This document shows, in pieces, positions 1 through 10,900 of a stretch of 64,000 nucleotides of DNA (the first letter of the stretch is position 1; every line of letters begins with the position of its first letter). The notes beneath the pieces are model-generated. The model did not search any database. It was not told where the DNA came from and saw only the letters and a list, made by a program, of their open reading frames with translations. Source of the stretch: Hybos culiciformis (taxonomy: Eukaryota > Arthropoda > Insecta > Diptera > Hybotidae). The stretch covers positions 14,921,829 through 14,985,828 of the forward strand of contig OZ023275.1 of NCBI GenBank assembly GCA_964007475.1, in the 5' to 3' direction. A program made the translations under genes and the position numbers.

Positions 1-82
1 CGAATAAAATATTTATGAAATGGTCAATGTTGCACCAGCAAAGATTCAATCTTGATTATACAGCGGTTTTTTTTTTTTTTAG

Positions 83-195
83 GAAAGCGCAAGGATTTAC
101 TGCTCCCTCAAAGGAAAATGATTGAAGACGAACAAAAAAGAGTTATTGAATTGTACAGAAAAATTAAAAAAGATAAAAATAAATTGAAAACATAA
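83..195 (+). CDS. CCDC137-like protein, last exon (5' part outside window)
   Basis: A polypyrimidine run ending in AG at 81-82 is followed by an open frame (two bases, then 37 codons including the stop) ending TAA at 193-195. The peptide is strongly basic and contains PQRKMIEDEQKRVIELYRKI. This resembles, from memory, the C-terminal helix of CCDC137 (pattern RQ-x-I-x-EE-x-ER-x-x-V-x-AYR-x-LK), a nucleolar/chromosome-periphery protein. It converges on POMP (-), with about 245 bp between the two stops. Bases 1-80 read as intron or upstream sequence with no coding frame I can defend. The family call rests on about 35 residues, so other basic coiled-coil nucleolar proteins remain possible. Confidence 0.5.
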
Positions 196-441
196 AAAAG
201 AAATGTTTTAATATTATTATTCAATTATGGTAAAATAGTTATTAGAATCCAAATAATTACAAGATTGTTTTATAATATCATGAATAGATTTTATTTTACT
301 TTTAATTTAGGTTCGGCTTTTTATTGGTTCAGCTTTTTAAAGTAACCCTTACACATCTTATAAACATTAAAAATAAAACTTTTTTATTCCGATATTAACC
401 TTAAAAATGTTTATTGAATCAAAATTTTGACAAAAAAGTAT

Positions 442-1321
442 TTATAAAATTCCCAAAGATTTTTCAACGACAGCATGGGGTTGCCTTAAATATTCGAAAT
501 TTTCTTCAACTCCTAGGAAATCAGAAAATTGAATCATTTCATCACGTCCCAATAATACGTCTAATTGCACATTGCTAAAATTAAGAAAAAAAAATTATGT
601 TAGGTACTTATTATTAGACACCTATCAACTTTATAAATTTTAAAACTAATTATTGATTCAATGAAAAAAAATCAGATTATCAACATCAAATATAAGAGGC
701 TAATATAAAAGTGGAAATAAAATTAAAATAACTTTTGGAAAATTTTATATGTGGATAACTAACAGAATAAATAAAAATAATCCAAGTTCCTACCTACAAA
801 TTTCAAATAACAAAATTTTGAAAACTTATTTTAGTCACTACCAGTAAGATTCAAATAATAGAAATACCTGACAATAATTACAATTTTTTTTTTACTCAAT
901 TCTTTACTAAAAATTGAAGCTTTGCTACCTCTTAATTTGTTAAGAATTAGGTACGTAGTAAGTTACCTAGATGGAAGAAATGGTAACCGGCCAATTTTTT
1001 TGGCTGATTCCAATTCCATGTGAATTTTAATTGGAGCATGGATGCCTTCCTCATTGCGTAGCATTTGCATTCGAAGATTGTGTTGATTCCAGTCGTAATT
1101 GGCTTCAGACGATTTCAAAACATGTTCAGAATTCACTTGAGAAATACAGTTTCTATCGGATGGACCCATAGAATTCAGTGAAATTTTAAGTTGATCATTT
1201 TGATTTGATTTTACTGGAAATGCCTAAAAAATAATTTTGGAGAATTCTTTTATTTTATTTCTATTTAATTTTATTATTATTTTTTTTTTTTTTTTCAAAA
1301 ATTAGAAAATAAAATTACCAT
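442..1321 (-). CDS. POMP: Proteasome maturation protein (POMP), three coding exons
   Basis: Coding exons are complement 1319-1321 (the ATG alone), 967-1223 and 442-574, giving a 130-residue protein; human POMP has 141. All junctions are GT-AG and the frame closes exactly. The conserved core is clear: a helix with LRNEEGIHAPIKIHMELE, then GRLPFLPSSNVQLDVLLGRD and the tail HAVVEKSLGIL, in the same order as in known POMPs. POMP (Ump1) chaperones assembly of the 20S proteasome half-barrels and is degraded as the first substrate. It acts in the cytosol and nucleus and at the ER surface. A first coding exon holding only the start codon is unusual but gives a natural MAFPVKS N-terminus. An AATAAA signal lies at complement 410-415, about 27 bases past the stop. 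Confidence 0.9.
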
Positions 1322-1661
1322 TTCTTCAATATTTTTCTTTTTAAAAATTAAACTATAATAATTATTGTTTATTTAATTAATTGAAATTTAAATTAAAAAT
1401 TAAAGCACAATGACTGAATGATTTTCGGTTTTCAATTTTTTTATATTCAGTGTTGCCAGTGTCCTAGTTTAAGTGAATTAAAAATTTCCTTGAATTGTGT
1501 GATTATTTATGCTAGAGATAGAGTCGACGTAATTCACGCGCGTATGCGCGCGTAAAAAAAATAAAAAAAACCTGTTTTTTTTTACCTGTTATGCTCAACG
1601 CCGTTCACATGCGAAAAACAAAAGAGTTTTCTCTGTCATCCAATTTTTATTTTAATTATTA

Positions 1662-1998
1662 GTGCTTCTCCCAGGATTTTTCTGAATAAAAATATTCTGA
1701 ATAAAAATATTCCTAATGTATTTTGTTAGTGTAATTTAATGTCAAAAATATTTCAAGTTGAATTTTTTAATACATGCCCCAAGGCATGTATTAAAATATT
1801 CTGTACAAAAAAACATCATTACTGTCAAATCCTAGTTGTTTTGATTTGAATTTTTAAAAGATTTTTTTTTTTGAAAGAAATAATAAAAAAAAGTAAAAAA
1901 ATTATTCTCCGGAGAATTTGTATTTTTTTGACACTATCAAAATATTTTTATGTTAAAATATTTTTATTCAAGAAAAATAAAAATCCTGGGAGAAGCAC
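1662..1998. mobile_element. 337 bp MITE nested in the 1510-2589 element
   Basis: Inverted termini GTGCTTCTCCCAGGATTTTT and its complement bound the unit. The pentamer TATTA directly flanks both ends (1657-1661 and 1999-2003), consistent with a TA-targeting insertion. There is no coding potential. The subterminal regions also pair imperfectly (AAAAATATT-rich). Confidence 0.75.
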
Positions 1999-2071
1999 TA
2001 TTATTTTTTCTTTAAAATTTTTTTTAAGTAATTTTAGTTTTTAATTATTATCTTTTAGTTTTTAATTATTG

Positions 2072-2352
2072 TATTTAATAAAATAAAAAAGTTCATAAAT
2101 ATAATTATATTCAAAAATAAAAATTAAATAATTATTTATTGCAAATTTATTAAAATTTTTTATGTTTTATTAAGTTTTAAATAAATTAAAAAGCATTATA
2201 AAAATATTCTGTTTGTAATATTTTCATAATGCTTTTTAATTTATTTATAACTTAATAAAACATAAAAAATTTTAATAAATTTGCAATAAATAATTATTTA
2301 ATTTTTATTTTTGAATATAATTATATTTATGAACTTTTTTATTTTATTAAAT
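2072..2352. repeat. Long near-perfect hairpin, arms about 137 bp, 8-base loop
   Basis: The arms 2072-2208 and 2217-2352 are reverse complements with only a few mismatches, and the loop is CTGTTTGT. The sequence is almost pure A/T apart from the AAGCATTAT segments next to the loop. It lies inside the 1510-2589 transposon. If transcribed it would form long dsRNA. Confidence 0.85.
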
Positions 2353-2612
2353 AATTATTTGTTTGTAAAATTTTTTTTTTCTAAATACAAACAAAATAAA
2401 CAACACAATTATAAACAAATGATTTCCACAATGTACGGCGTAAAATACTGGGAAAGTTAAAATATTTCAACTTTTACGCGCGTAAGCTACGTTTTACGTC
2501 GTTGCGTATAGCCGGTCTCATACATTTTCATACAATTTGATTTTTACGTGCGTACACGCGCGTGAATTACGTCGACTCTATCTCTAGCATAAAAATTACT
2601 GGCGCAAATAAA

Positions 2613-3000
2613 GTTTACGTGTATTCTCCCGATTTCGTTAAAACTTGGTAAAAGGGTAGAGGTGGTTCCCAAACGCCCAAATCCGAGAGGGTTTGTGCAG
2701 GCAAGCCCCTGTTTCAGAGATATGGCCTTCCAAAGTTTTCATAAATTAGGTGGGAACAAAAGTGCATTTTTTCGCAACCAATTTTTTTAATGTTGAATGA
2801 AGGATGGAGGCTGCCTCCTTCAAACCTCCAGGGCTTTTTATATGGCTTACTTATACTGGATACCTAATGGGAAATTTTGGAAGGTCGTATCTCTGAAACG
2901 GAGGCTTGTGGGCCAAATTCCTCTTGGACTTCGACTTTTAGGGATCGTCTCTACCCTTTCACCAAGTTTTTTTTTTGAGCAATTTTACTTGCGGGTGGTT
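2613..3000. repeat. Foldback repeat, family shared with 57795-58300 (copy 1)
   Basis: The left arm (about 2613-2732) carries AAACTTGGTAAAAGGGTAGA and CTGTTTCAGAGATATGGCCT. The right arm (about 2878-3000) carries their complements (GTATCTCTGAAACGG..., CTCTACCCTTTCACCAAGTT) at roughly 75% similarity by eye. The same two modules in the same inverted layout recur near 57.8-58.3 kb, so this is a dispersed foldback or MITE family. A 93-codon open frame across it (2797-3078) is a by-product of its higher GC content. Confidence 0.65.
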
Positions 3001-6000
3001 GGTCAGTGGGATTTTTGGCATGAGAAAATTTTATTAGTCAGGGCCTTAACAAGTAGCATAATAGTAATAAAGATATAAATGACAGATTAAAAGAGTTTTG
3101 AGAGATAAAAATGTTGACTTTTTAATCCAAAAAAAAAAAAAGAAAAAAAAGTTGTTTTTAGTGTAGCTGAATTTTAAGGGCTAGTGTAACCGCCAAATAA
3201 ATTATAATTTATGTTCAAATTTTGTTTCCCCACAGATGTCGCTTTAATCACAACATTTTTTTCTACAAAAATATTAACAGCGTTATGGCAAGGCAAGTCA
3301 CCTGAAGGCCAATAAAAAAATAAAGAAAAATAAGAAAAGTAAAAATAGAACAAAATATAATAATAATTGTTTATTTAAAAAATTATTAAAAAAAAAAAGA
3401 ATTTAATATTCAAATAAATATAATATTTAAAAAAAAAAATTATTATGTTAATAAATATTTAAAATAAGAAAAAAAAAAATATTAAGTGAATTTTGTTTAT
3501 TTTAATTTTCCGTAAGTTTAAAAAAAAAATTGTTCCATTCATTGTCCACCGCCACCAAGTCCAATAAAAAAAAAAATTACACATAATACCCTATATCGCG
3601 GTGGGGATTAATATAATAAATTTAAAAAAAAAATTAATAAAAGAAAAAAAATTCCTTATATTATTCCAACAATTAATTATTAATATGAATTCATTTTTAT
3701 TTTAATTTTTCATTCATCATTATTAAAATTTCCCGCAGGAAATTCATATTGTTTTTTTGTTCTTTCGTCTTTATTTCACAAAATTTTTTATTATTGTTTT
3801 TTTTTTTTGTGATTTTTTTTAGAAGAGTTTTCTCGATATTATATTTTAGTTCTTTAAAGTTCATTTATGCGCCAACAATAAATGAAAATTTCAAATAATA
3901 TCCAATAAAGAAAAAAAAAAACCAAACAAAAATAAAAATCGTAGAAAAAAAAAAAAAATAAAAAAAAATTGCTACTGGTTTTTCAATAATAACGAACGCA
4001 GTATATAGGTTGTTAGTAGAGGTATTATAGTGTTGTGATTTTTTTTTTTTTTATTAAAAAAAGCAAAAGAAAAACATTAAAATGAATCATCCTTTGTTGT
4101 CAAGATAAATTTTTAATTTAAAAAAAAAAAAAGATACCTATCCACAAAAAAATTAAATTAATTCGTATTGTAATTAATTAACTATATAAGTACCTACCTG
4201 GTATATACCTATAGTATTAGTTGTATAGTATAGTAGGTAAAAGGTTAAAAGCGTTTAAAATTACAGGTATTTTAAATATTAATAATTTAGATTTTAATTT
4301 AAATAATAAATCCAAAATAAATATTTAAGTATGTGTTATTTTTTTTTTCAAAATTTTCGACATTTCAAGTAACTACATAATACTGGATATTGAACCCTGA
4401 ACGTACATATAATTGGGGAAAAAATTAAGTATGCCAAATTACCTATAGTCTGATATCTGCCTACAAACATTTTTGTACCTACCTACCTTATATTAACGAG
4501 TCATTAAAAAAATACCTGCAAAAAACTCGACGGCGACAGAAAAAATTAATATTAAAAATTAACCAAGATTTCAACAGAATGTGTTTTTTTTTTTTTTTTT
4601 TGTAAACAAAATTTTATTTTTTATCGTTACTATTATCGCCAATCGCCATATCAAATTATATGTACATATTTTGTATAAAAAAAACATGTAGAACAATATC
4701 TCATAAATAAATAAAAAAAAAAAGAATTCGTTTTCAACATTTCAATTCAAAAAAATTTTCGAAAATGTTTTTATTAATGCACTTTCAGTCCCCAGTTCGC
4801 ATACTTGAGACAATCAGGGGCTAAACATTTTTATTTTTTTAATTCCTTTGATTAACATCAACTCACACACTGATTTCCATCGAAATCCAATTTTAGCCTC
4901 CAATTCGAATTCTTCAACCCATTTTGGGCCAACCACTTTTTTTTTTCTAAGCTTCCTCTTATATAGCTATACCCTCATACTAATTTTCATCAGAATCTAT
5001 ATTAAAACTTTTTTAAAAAAAATTTATTAATGTATTAAAATAATATCGACCCTTGACCAGTTGGGAACTCCTATTAACTGGGAGAAATCATACTTCGATG
5101 ATCAAAATCGTCCTTTTTGTTCACTGTGAAAAAATCATATACTTACGTAGATACCTGTGTTATTTACGATTGTAAAACCACTGCAAATAGGAAAATTGAA
5201 GATCAACTGATAATATTGCAATTTCTGCTAATAATATTGCAAATTGTGCTAATAATTCTGCAAATTCTGCTAATAGTTCTGCTTACAGAAGGTACCTATA
5301 TCAACTTTCATAACTTCACACAGGTATTATATTGATTAATAGGGATGCTAACTAATTTGAAGTGTTCCTAATTTGTGTGTATACTTAATGTCCAATTCTA
5401 ACAGTGATTTCAAGCTATTGAATCAGCCAACATAACAATAAAAGAAAAAATATTTATTTCGAAAATTAGTTTTGGGCCATGGTAGCATAGTGTCATTACA
5501 AATACCTATGTGTGTCATTACAAATATGTCTTACTCATTATTCTGCAAAAATTTAATTTTATGTTCCATTATTCTGTAAAACTTAAAATGTTAAGATACA
5601 TAATTAAGTATTAAAATAATTTTTTTTTTATTATAAGTAAATAAAATGTGCATAATTTAAGTTTATTATGATTAGTTTCATTAAGTGAATGTTAAGTGTA
5701 CATTTATGCACATTGTACATAATATCTATTTTTTATTTATAATATTTATACAGTACATAGTACAGAAATTAAAATTATTGCCATAAAAGGTGAATGTTTC
5801 GCTTTAAATTTATCGCTATTTAGTACAACTGAATGTTGACTTTATAAATTTTATACTTACTAATTTTTCTCTAGATAGAATGTACCTAACATTAGCATAA
5901 AATTGTGTATTCACCACATTTTTCTATACATTTTTAGATGAGACTTTTCTAAAAAAACTATTATTTATTTTTTGCATGAGTTTTCATACAACATTTCTAG

Positions 6001-6716
6001 TCTCATATTTTAAATCAAGTTTTTGCAGTAAAACGAAACTCAAATTCAAATTTTTCGTTTATAATCGAATTCAGTTCATCTACATTAACTATACGTACAT
6101 TAATGGTTTGTGACATTTTTAATCTTTAACAACTCAAAATGTTTCAAACAGTTCACGTATAAAACCGAAATTAAAAATGATTAAAATTTTATAAGCGATG
6201 GACATCACCATTCATTAAACCGGAAATAAAAGTAATTACATTTTGAGTAGGTGTAAAAATTTATTTACCTTAAAACATAAAATTATTTTATTATAACCAA
6301 GAATTGAGTTTAACATTTTGATTGTATGAAATTTGTTAATGCATTATTTTTGCCATTCAATGTTAAAACATTCTCAAAAAAAAATTATCAACTTTTTTTG
6401 TAGGTTAGTACCTACATTTTAAATTCTCCATATGATAATTTTAGTTTACAAAGAAAAAGTTTATACTAAGTATTTATCTTTAAATTATTTTTATTATAAG
6501 GATCCTGCTGGAATAGGAAATAAAATGCCTTCGATGTTTGGTTCCAGTCAAACAGATCATAAATAAGAATAAAAATGGCCTTTTTTTTTGTTTAATTATT
6601 GAGAGATAATTTAAAATTGTAATAATTTTTATTTTTTTTTTTTATTTTTAGATAAAATAATTTTTTAATATAAAAAAAATAATTAAAAAAGAATTTTAGT
6701 TTTATAATTAAATACA
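3001..6716. other. Intergenic, no gene seen
   Basis: Very AT-rich DNA with many poly-A/poly-T runs and TACCTACC-type words. Apart from the short tandem repeat at 5205-5284 I see no coding exon, RNA gene or clear element. Open frames here are short and low-complexity. Confidence 0.6.
5205..5284. repeat. Short tandem repeat, about 18-21 bp unit, four copies
   Basis: Units of the form TTCTGCTAATAATATTGCAAA are repeated with substitutions (ATATTGCAAATTGTGCTAAT, ATTCTGCAAATTCTGCTAAT, AGTTCTGC). This gives the repetitive ILQ-rich open frame over 5117-5335, which I do not regard as a gene. Confidence 0.75.
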
Positions 6717-7927
6717 ATGCCATCCAGTGGAGTATACCAACCAACAACTGTCTCTTATGAGACACGTCCCGGTTTATTGGCGCAAACAGCATCAGTTTCA
6801 CCGTTGAAAATTCTTAAAAAGCCAATGCCACAAATTGCATTATTAATTACATCACTACTTTTTATTGCTTCAGGTAATAAGAATAAATAATTTTTTTTTT
6901 TTGTTATTGCGATGGGTACAAAATTCCAAAAAAGCTATTAGTATTGTTTTAATTTTAAAAGAAATTGAAAAATTCATATCTTTCACAATTGCATTTCGTT
7001 TTTAATTTTTAATTCAAGTAATGATTATAATGAATAATAAAGCGGATCGTTAATTTTCTCGCAGTCTAAGTAGACATAATGTGATTAAATGAAAACTTTT
7101 AATTTAATTTTTATTCTAGGCGTGGCTATGATAGCATGTGGAGCTTCTGATTATTCTGATACAGAAGAACATCTAGAAGAATTAAATGTACAAGGTCCAA
7201 TTGAAACATCTGAAGAAATAGATATTGGTGTTGTAATTGGTGGTATATTTTTAACAATTATTGGTTTTTGTATGCTTGGTAATTTGAATATTTGTTCACA
7301 TTTTTAATATACAATAAATTTGTTTTTCATTTTTATTAACATTATTTTTATTAACAGGTTTGTACGTAAAAGTTGCAGATTGGCGAAGAAATTGCATTTG
7401 TCCATGTTATTTAACTAAAAAACAAGGTTTAGCACGTCAATTACAGAATAACGGTGGTCAATCAATTCATTTGAATCCATCGACTGATCCACTTGTTAAT
7501 CATACTCAGTATGCTCCAGTATCAGAATTACCAAGACATGACGAAGAAGAGCGTAGAAACTTAATGCCTGACAGCAAAGATTGGTAATTTAAAAATATTA
7601 ATTCCTTCTAATTTTTATTGATTTCATTTTATTATTAGAAATTTAACTTACTATGAAAATATAAATTGTTGAAATCCTTTCGCGGAAAATTTATCAACAT
7701 CCATAACAACAATTTTTTGAATAAAATTCTATATTTTGCATTTTGCACCTGAATAGAACCTGAAAAGAATAATTACCTAAATTTTCCTTTTCAATTCAAA
7801 AGTAATTTAATCGCTAGTATTTTAAAAACATTTTTTTTCTTTTAGCCTCAGTAGCGCTGAAGAATCTGACAGAATGGACCCAGATCCAAGAATTGTATTA
7901 CGTCCAGGGCATGTTGAAGATGCCTAA
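6717..7927 (+). CDS. Conserved-looking two-membrane-span protein of unknown function, four exons
   Basis: Exons 6717-6873, 7120-7278, 7358-7583 and 7846-7927 join through GT-AG introns to a 207-residue protein (MPSSGVYQPT... to ...HVEDA). Two hydrophobic helices are visible, about residues 39-60 (QIALLITSLLFIASGVAMIA) and 87-109 (IDIGVVIGGIFLTIIGFCML), joined by a short acidic loop (DTEEHLEEL). A cysteine cluster (RRNCICPCY, about 116-123) follows the second helix, as in palmitoylated juxtamembrane sites. The C-terminal half is polar and acidic, so both termini are probably cytoplasmic. The layout recalls small two-span scaffold proteins (PIRT-like), but I do not recognise the family. The ATG follows AATACA and no upstream in-frame alternative is evident. 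A possible AATAAA lies at 8092-8097. Confidence 0.85.
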
Positions 7928-10900
7928 ATTATTAGAATTGTCTCTGTGATTGGTTCTATGAACATAGCTTGATTACGTTTATGAATAACCAATATTATGA
8001 ATGAAAATAATTTTTTTGGCGTTATATAAATATTTATGCAATATACCTAATTATTTTTTTTTTAAATAATTAAAAACTTTAATACTGTATGAATAAAAAA
8101 ACAGTATTATTTTACGATTTTTTGCATTTAATTATTAGTACTTATAATGACGCTAAAAATAATAATTTTAATTTTGTATTAAAAATTTTTTCATTTTCAA
8201 AAGTGTAAAAATTATGCATTCAATTTTCAAGAATTTGTTTTATTGATTAAAATTTTAATTAAATCTTAATTTCTTAATTTTTTTTTAATCAAAATCCGAT
8301 CATCAGCTGCATCCATAAATAATTCAAAATGTTTGCCTTATATGTTTTAATTTAATTTTTTCAAATTCCTTTTAATTAATTTTCTTAATTCAATATTTTT
8401 TAACTGTATAACGTTTGTATGAATCATTATAAAAGATTATGTTCTCAAATATTTCGTTTTAAATAATTTAGTAAAATATTTATGAATGGTAATAATCGAA
8501 GATTTGAAGACATTTTTAAATAGCTCAATTTTATTCTTTAGTCTTAAATAAGAACTTAGTATTGAAAGAAAATTTTTAATATATTGACTACAAATTCAAA
8601 AATACGATTCAAAATTTAATCTGCAAGAACTGGAGTTCAGACATTTTTTTTTTCATATTTTAACACTTGTTTAATTGGTAATCAAATTAAATTATTTCCT
8701 TATTAAATTTATATCATGTTTAATCAATAATTCTTAGAAATCGGGAAAAGTTTTCTATTGGTACTCCAAATTTAGAAATATATAACTAAGCTAAAGTTTT
8801 TATCGAATATCCTGAAAGTTTTTTAAAGTTATGATTAATTAAATAGTGTTTTACTAACATTGATTTGAAAATTAATTATTATAAAATATAGCAAACGAAA
8901 ATCAGAGGAGTAAAACTTAACTAACTTTGTATATTATTAACGCACAATATATTTTTTTTAATATACAAATTTAAATTTTGGTTTTGTAGCTTACATTTTA
9001 TTCTAAATCATGCAAATAATTTTATTTAGTTTTTACAAAATAAAAAGAAATTATGAATTTACTGAATGAATAGAATGCACGATTTACATTAGAAAATTAA
9101 AATTAATATATAATTAAGTACTTAATTTTTGATTTGAAAATAAGATATTAAGCTAAAAAAGAAATTATATAAGTTGTAAACTTGTAAGTTAAAAAAAAAT
9201 ATATAATATATTTTTACATTCACTCAGAAACCAGTTAGAGCGATATTGTCGAGACGAAACTTTTAAAAAAGATATATTAACATTTGAAAGTTTCATTGAT
9301 ATCTGAAAGTTAACATAGACCCAGACCAACAGTACAAAAAAAAATATTTTTTTATTATAGAGAAAATTTAGAAGTCGTGATTGTTTTTGTTTGGGATCAA
9401 TTTTCATTTTCATATTTTGGTTCTGGTTCAAACTTATTAATAATATTAATAATATTATTAATAAATAGTATTGATATTTAGAAATTTTAAAAGAATTCAA
9501 CATTTAATGATTAATATTATTAATACATAGTATTGAGTTCTTATTCACTAATCTGGTAAAAAATATTCAATAGAATACTATTTCATTTTTATCCACTTAG
9601 AATATTTATTTCTAAATCAAAATAACATATAATATAATTTTTCATGATTGCTAACATAATGATTAATCATACTCTTTCATCCCAATATTCATATTTCCAA
9701 ACTTATTTATACTAAGATTTTATTTCAATCATAAAAATGTAAATCAAGATTGTGAAAAAATTGTTTCTGCCCGAATCATTATAATATCAAAGACTATTTA
9801 GGATTCTCAAGGGTTGGGATGTTGGTTAAAAGTTTTATCTTATAGCTCTACGATTAATATAAGGGATATTTTCAATATCAATTTTGCAATTAAACTAATT
9901 TTCGAAGAAAATTAAAAAAAATTCTTCAAGAGAATAAATTAAAAATTGCTCAATGGCACTTTTTTAAATTTAGTATGTAAAAATAAGAATTAAATAAATT
10001 CCGTCCGCTTATTTTAGTTCTTCGCCATATTATTAAAACTTTGATGTTCTGAAATTGCATTTATTATTTTTAGCAAGCACAAAAGAAAAAGTTTTGAAAA
10101 TTTAATTTTTTACATAACTGAAAACAAAATGTGTAATAAAATCCAATTGAATTATATTTATACCTTTTTCAGTTTCAATTGTTTTTGAAATTTTTGAGCA
10201 AAAAATATTATCTGGAGGCCGAAAAATAATTTTTTTTAATTCAGGTACTTAAAATTAAGTACTTAAAAAATAATAGATACATAAAAAAAAATTCTTCATT
10301 AAAGTTAATTTTATTTAATTTTTAATTTATAAAATAACCAGAAAATTTCTAATTTCAAGCTTAATATCTTTTTCTTATTATTGAAATAAAACGCAAGAAA
10401 ACTTTAGTATTGAAGTACTTAAGTAGTTAAAAAAATAAATATTTATAGTTTAAAAAAATACTTTTTTCATCAAAACATTAAAGTTAATTTTATCTAATTT
10501 ATAAAATGTAAACAAATTGTTTATTTTCAAACCTAATATTTTTTTCTTATACCTATTATTTAACAAAAATTTAATCAAGTATTTATTCTCTTTTTTTTTT
10601 TGTGTTATTTATTTATTTATTAATTTAGTTTCACTTTCGAATCTTATTCGAGCTCACTTTTCTAATTTAAAAGAAAAATCATATCTTAAAAAAATTTTAA
10701 GCAAATTATAATAAATTAAAATAAAATTAAAAACTAAAATATTATTTTATATAATAATTTAATTTAATAGATAAGTTTCATATTAACATTATGAATTTTT
10801 AATAAAATTTGTTGGCGTGTATATTAATTTTATTAAAAATAATTTTTAAAATAAAATTTGAATTATATTTACTTATAAAATATCGTAATTTTTATTATCG

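Larger units (their letters stand above)
1510..2589. mobile_element. 1.08 kb non-autonomous DNA transposon with TA target duplication
   Basis: Terminal inverted repeats of about 35 bp match almost perfectly (left TGCTAGAGATAGAGTCGACG..., right its complement ending at 2589). TA flanks both ends (1508-1509 and 2590-2591), as in the Tc1/mariner superfamily. The termini are rich in CGCG and CGTA words, unlike the AT-rich surroundings. No transposase ORF is present. The interior holds a separate inserted MITE (1662-1998) and a long hairpin (2072-2352). Confidence 0.75.

Noticed and set aside
2797..3078. 93-codon plus-strand ORF as a gene
   Set aside because: It lies across the arms of a foldback repeat; composition follows the repeat and no domain is visible.
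5117..5335. ILQ-repeat ORF as a gene
   Set aside because: Produced by a short tandem DNA repeat, with no splice or start context.
9189..9503. 104-codon minus-strand ORF with hydrophobic run
   Set aside because: Poly-Leu/Ile from AT-rich repeats of TAATAT; no splice partners or family.
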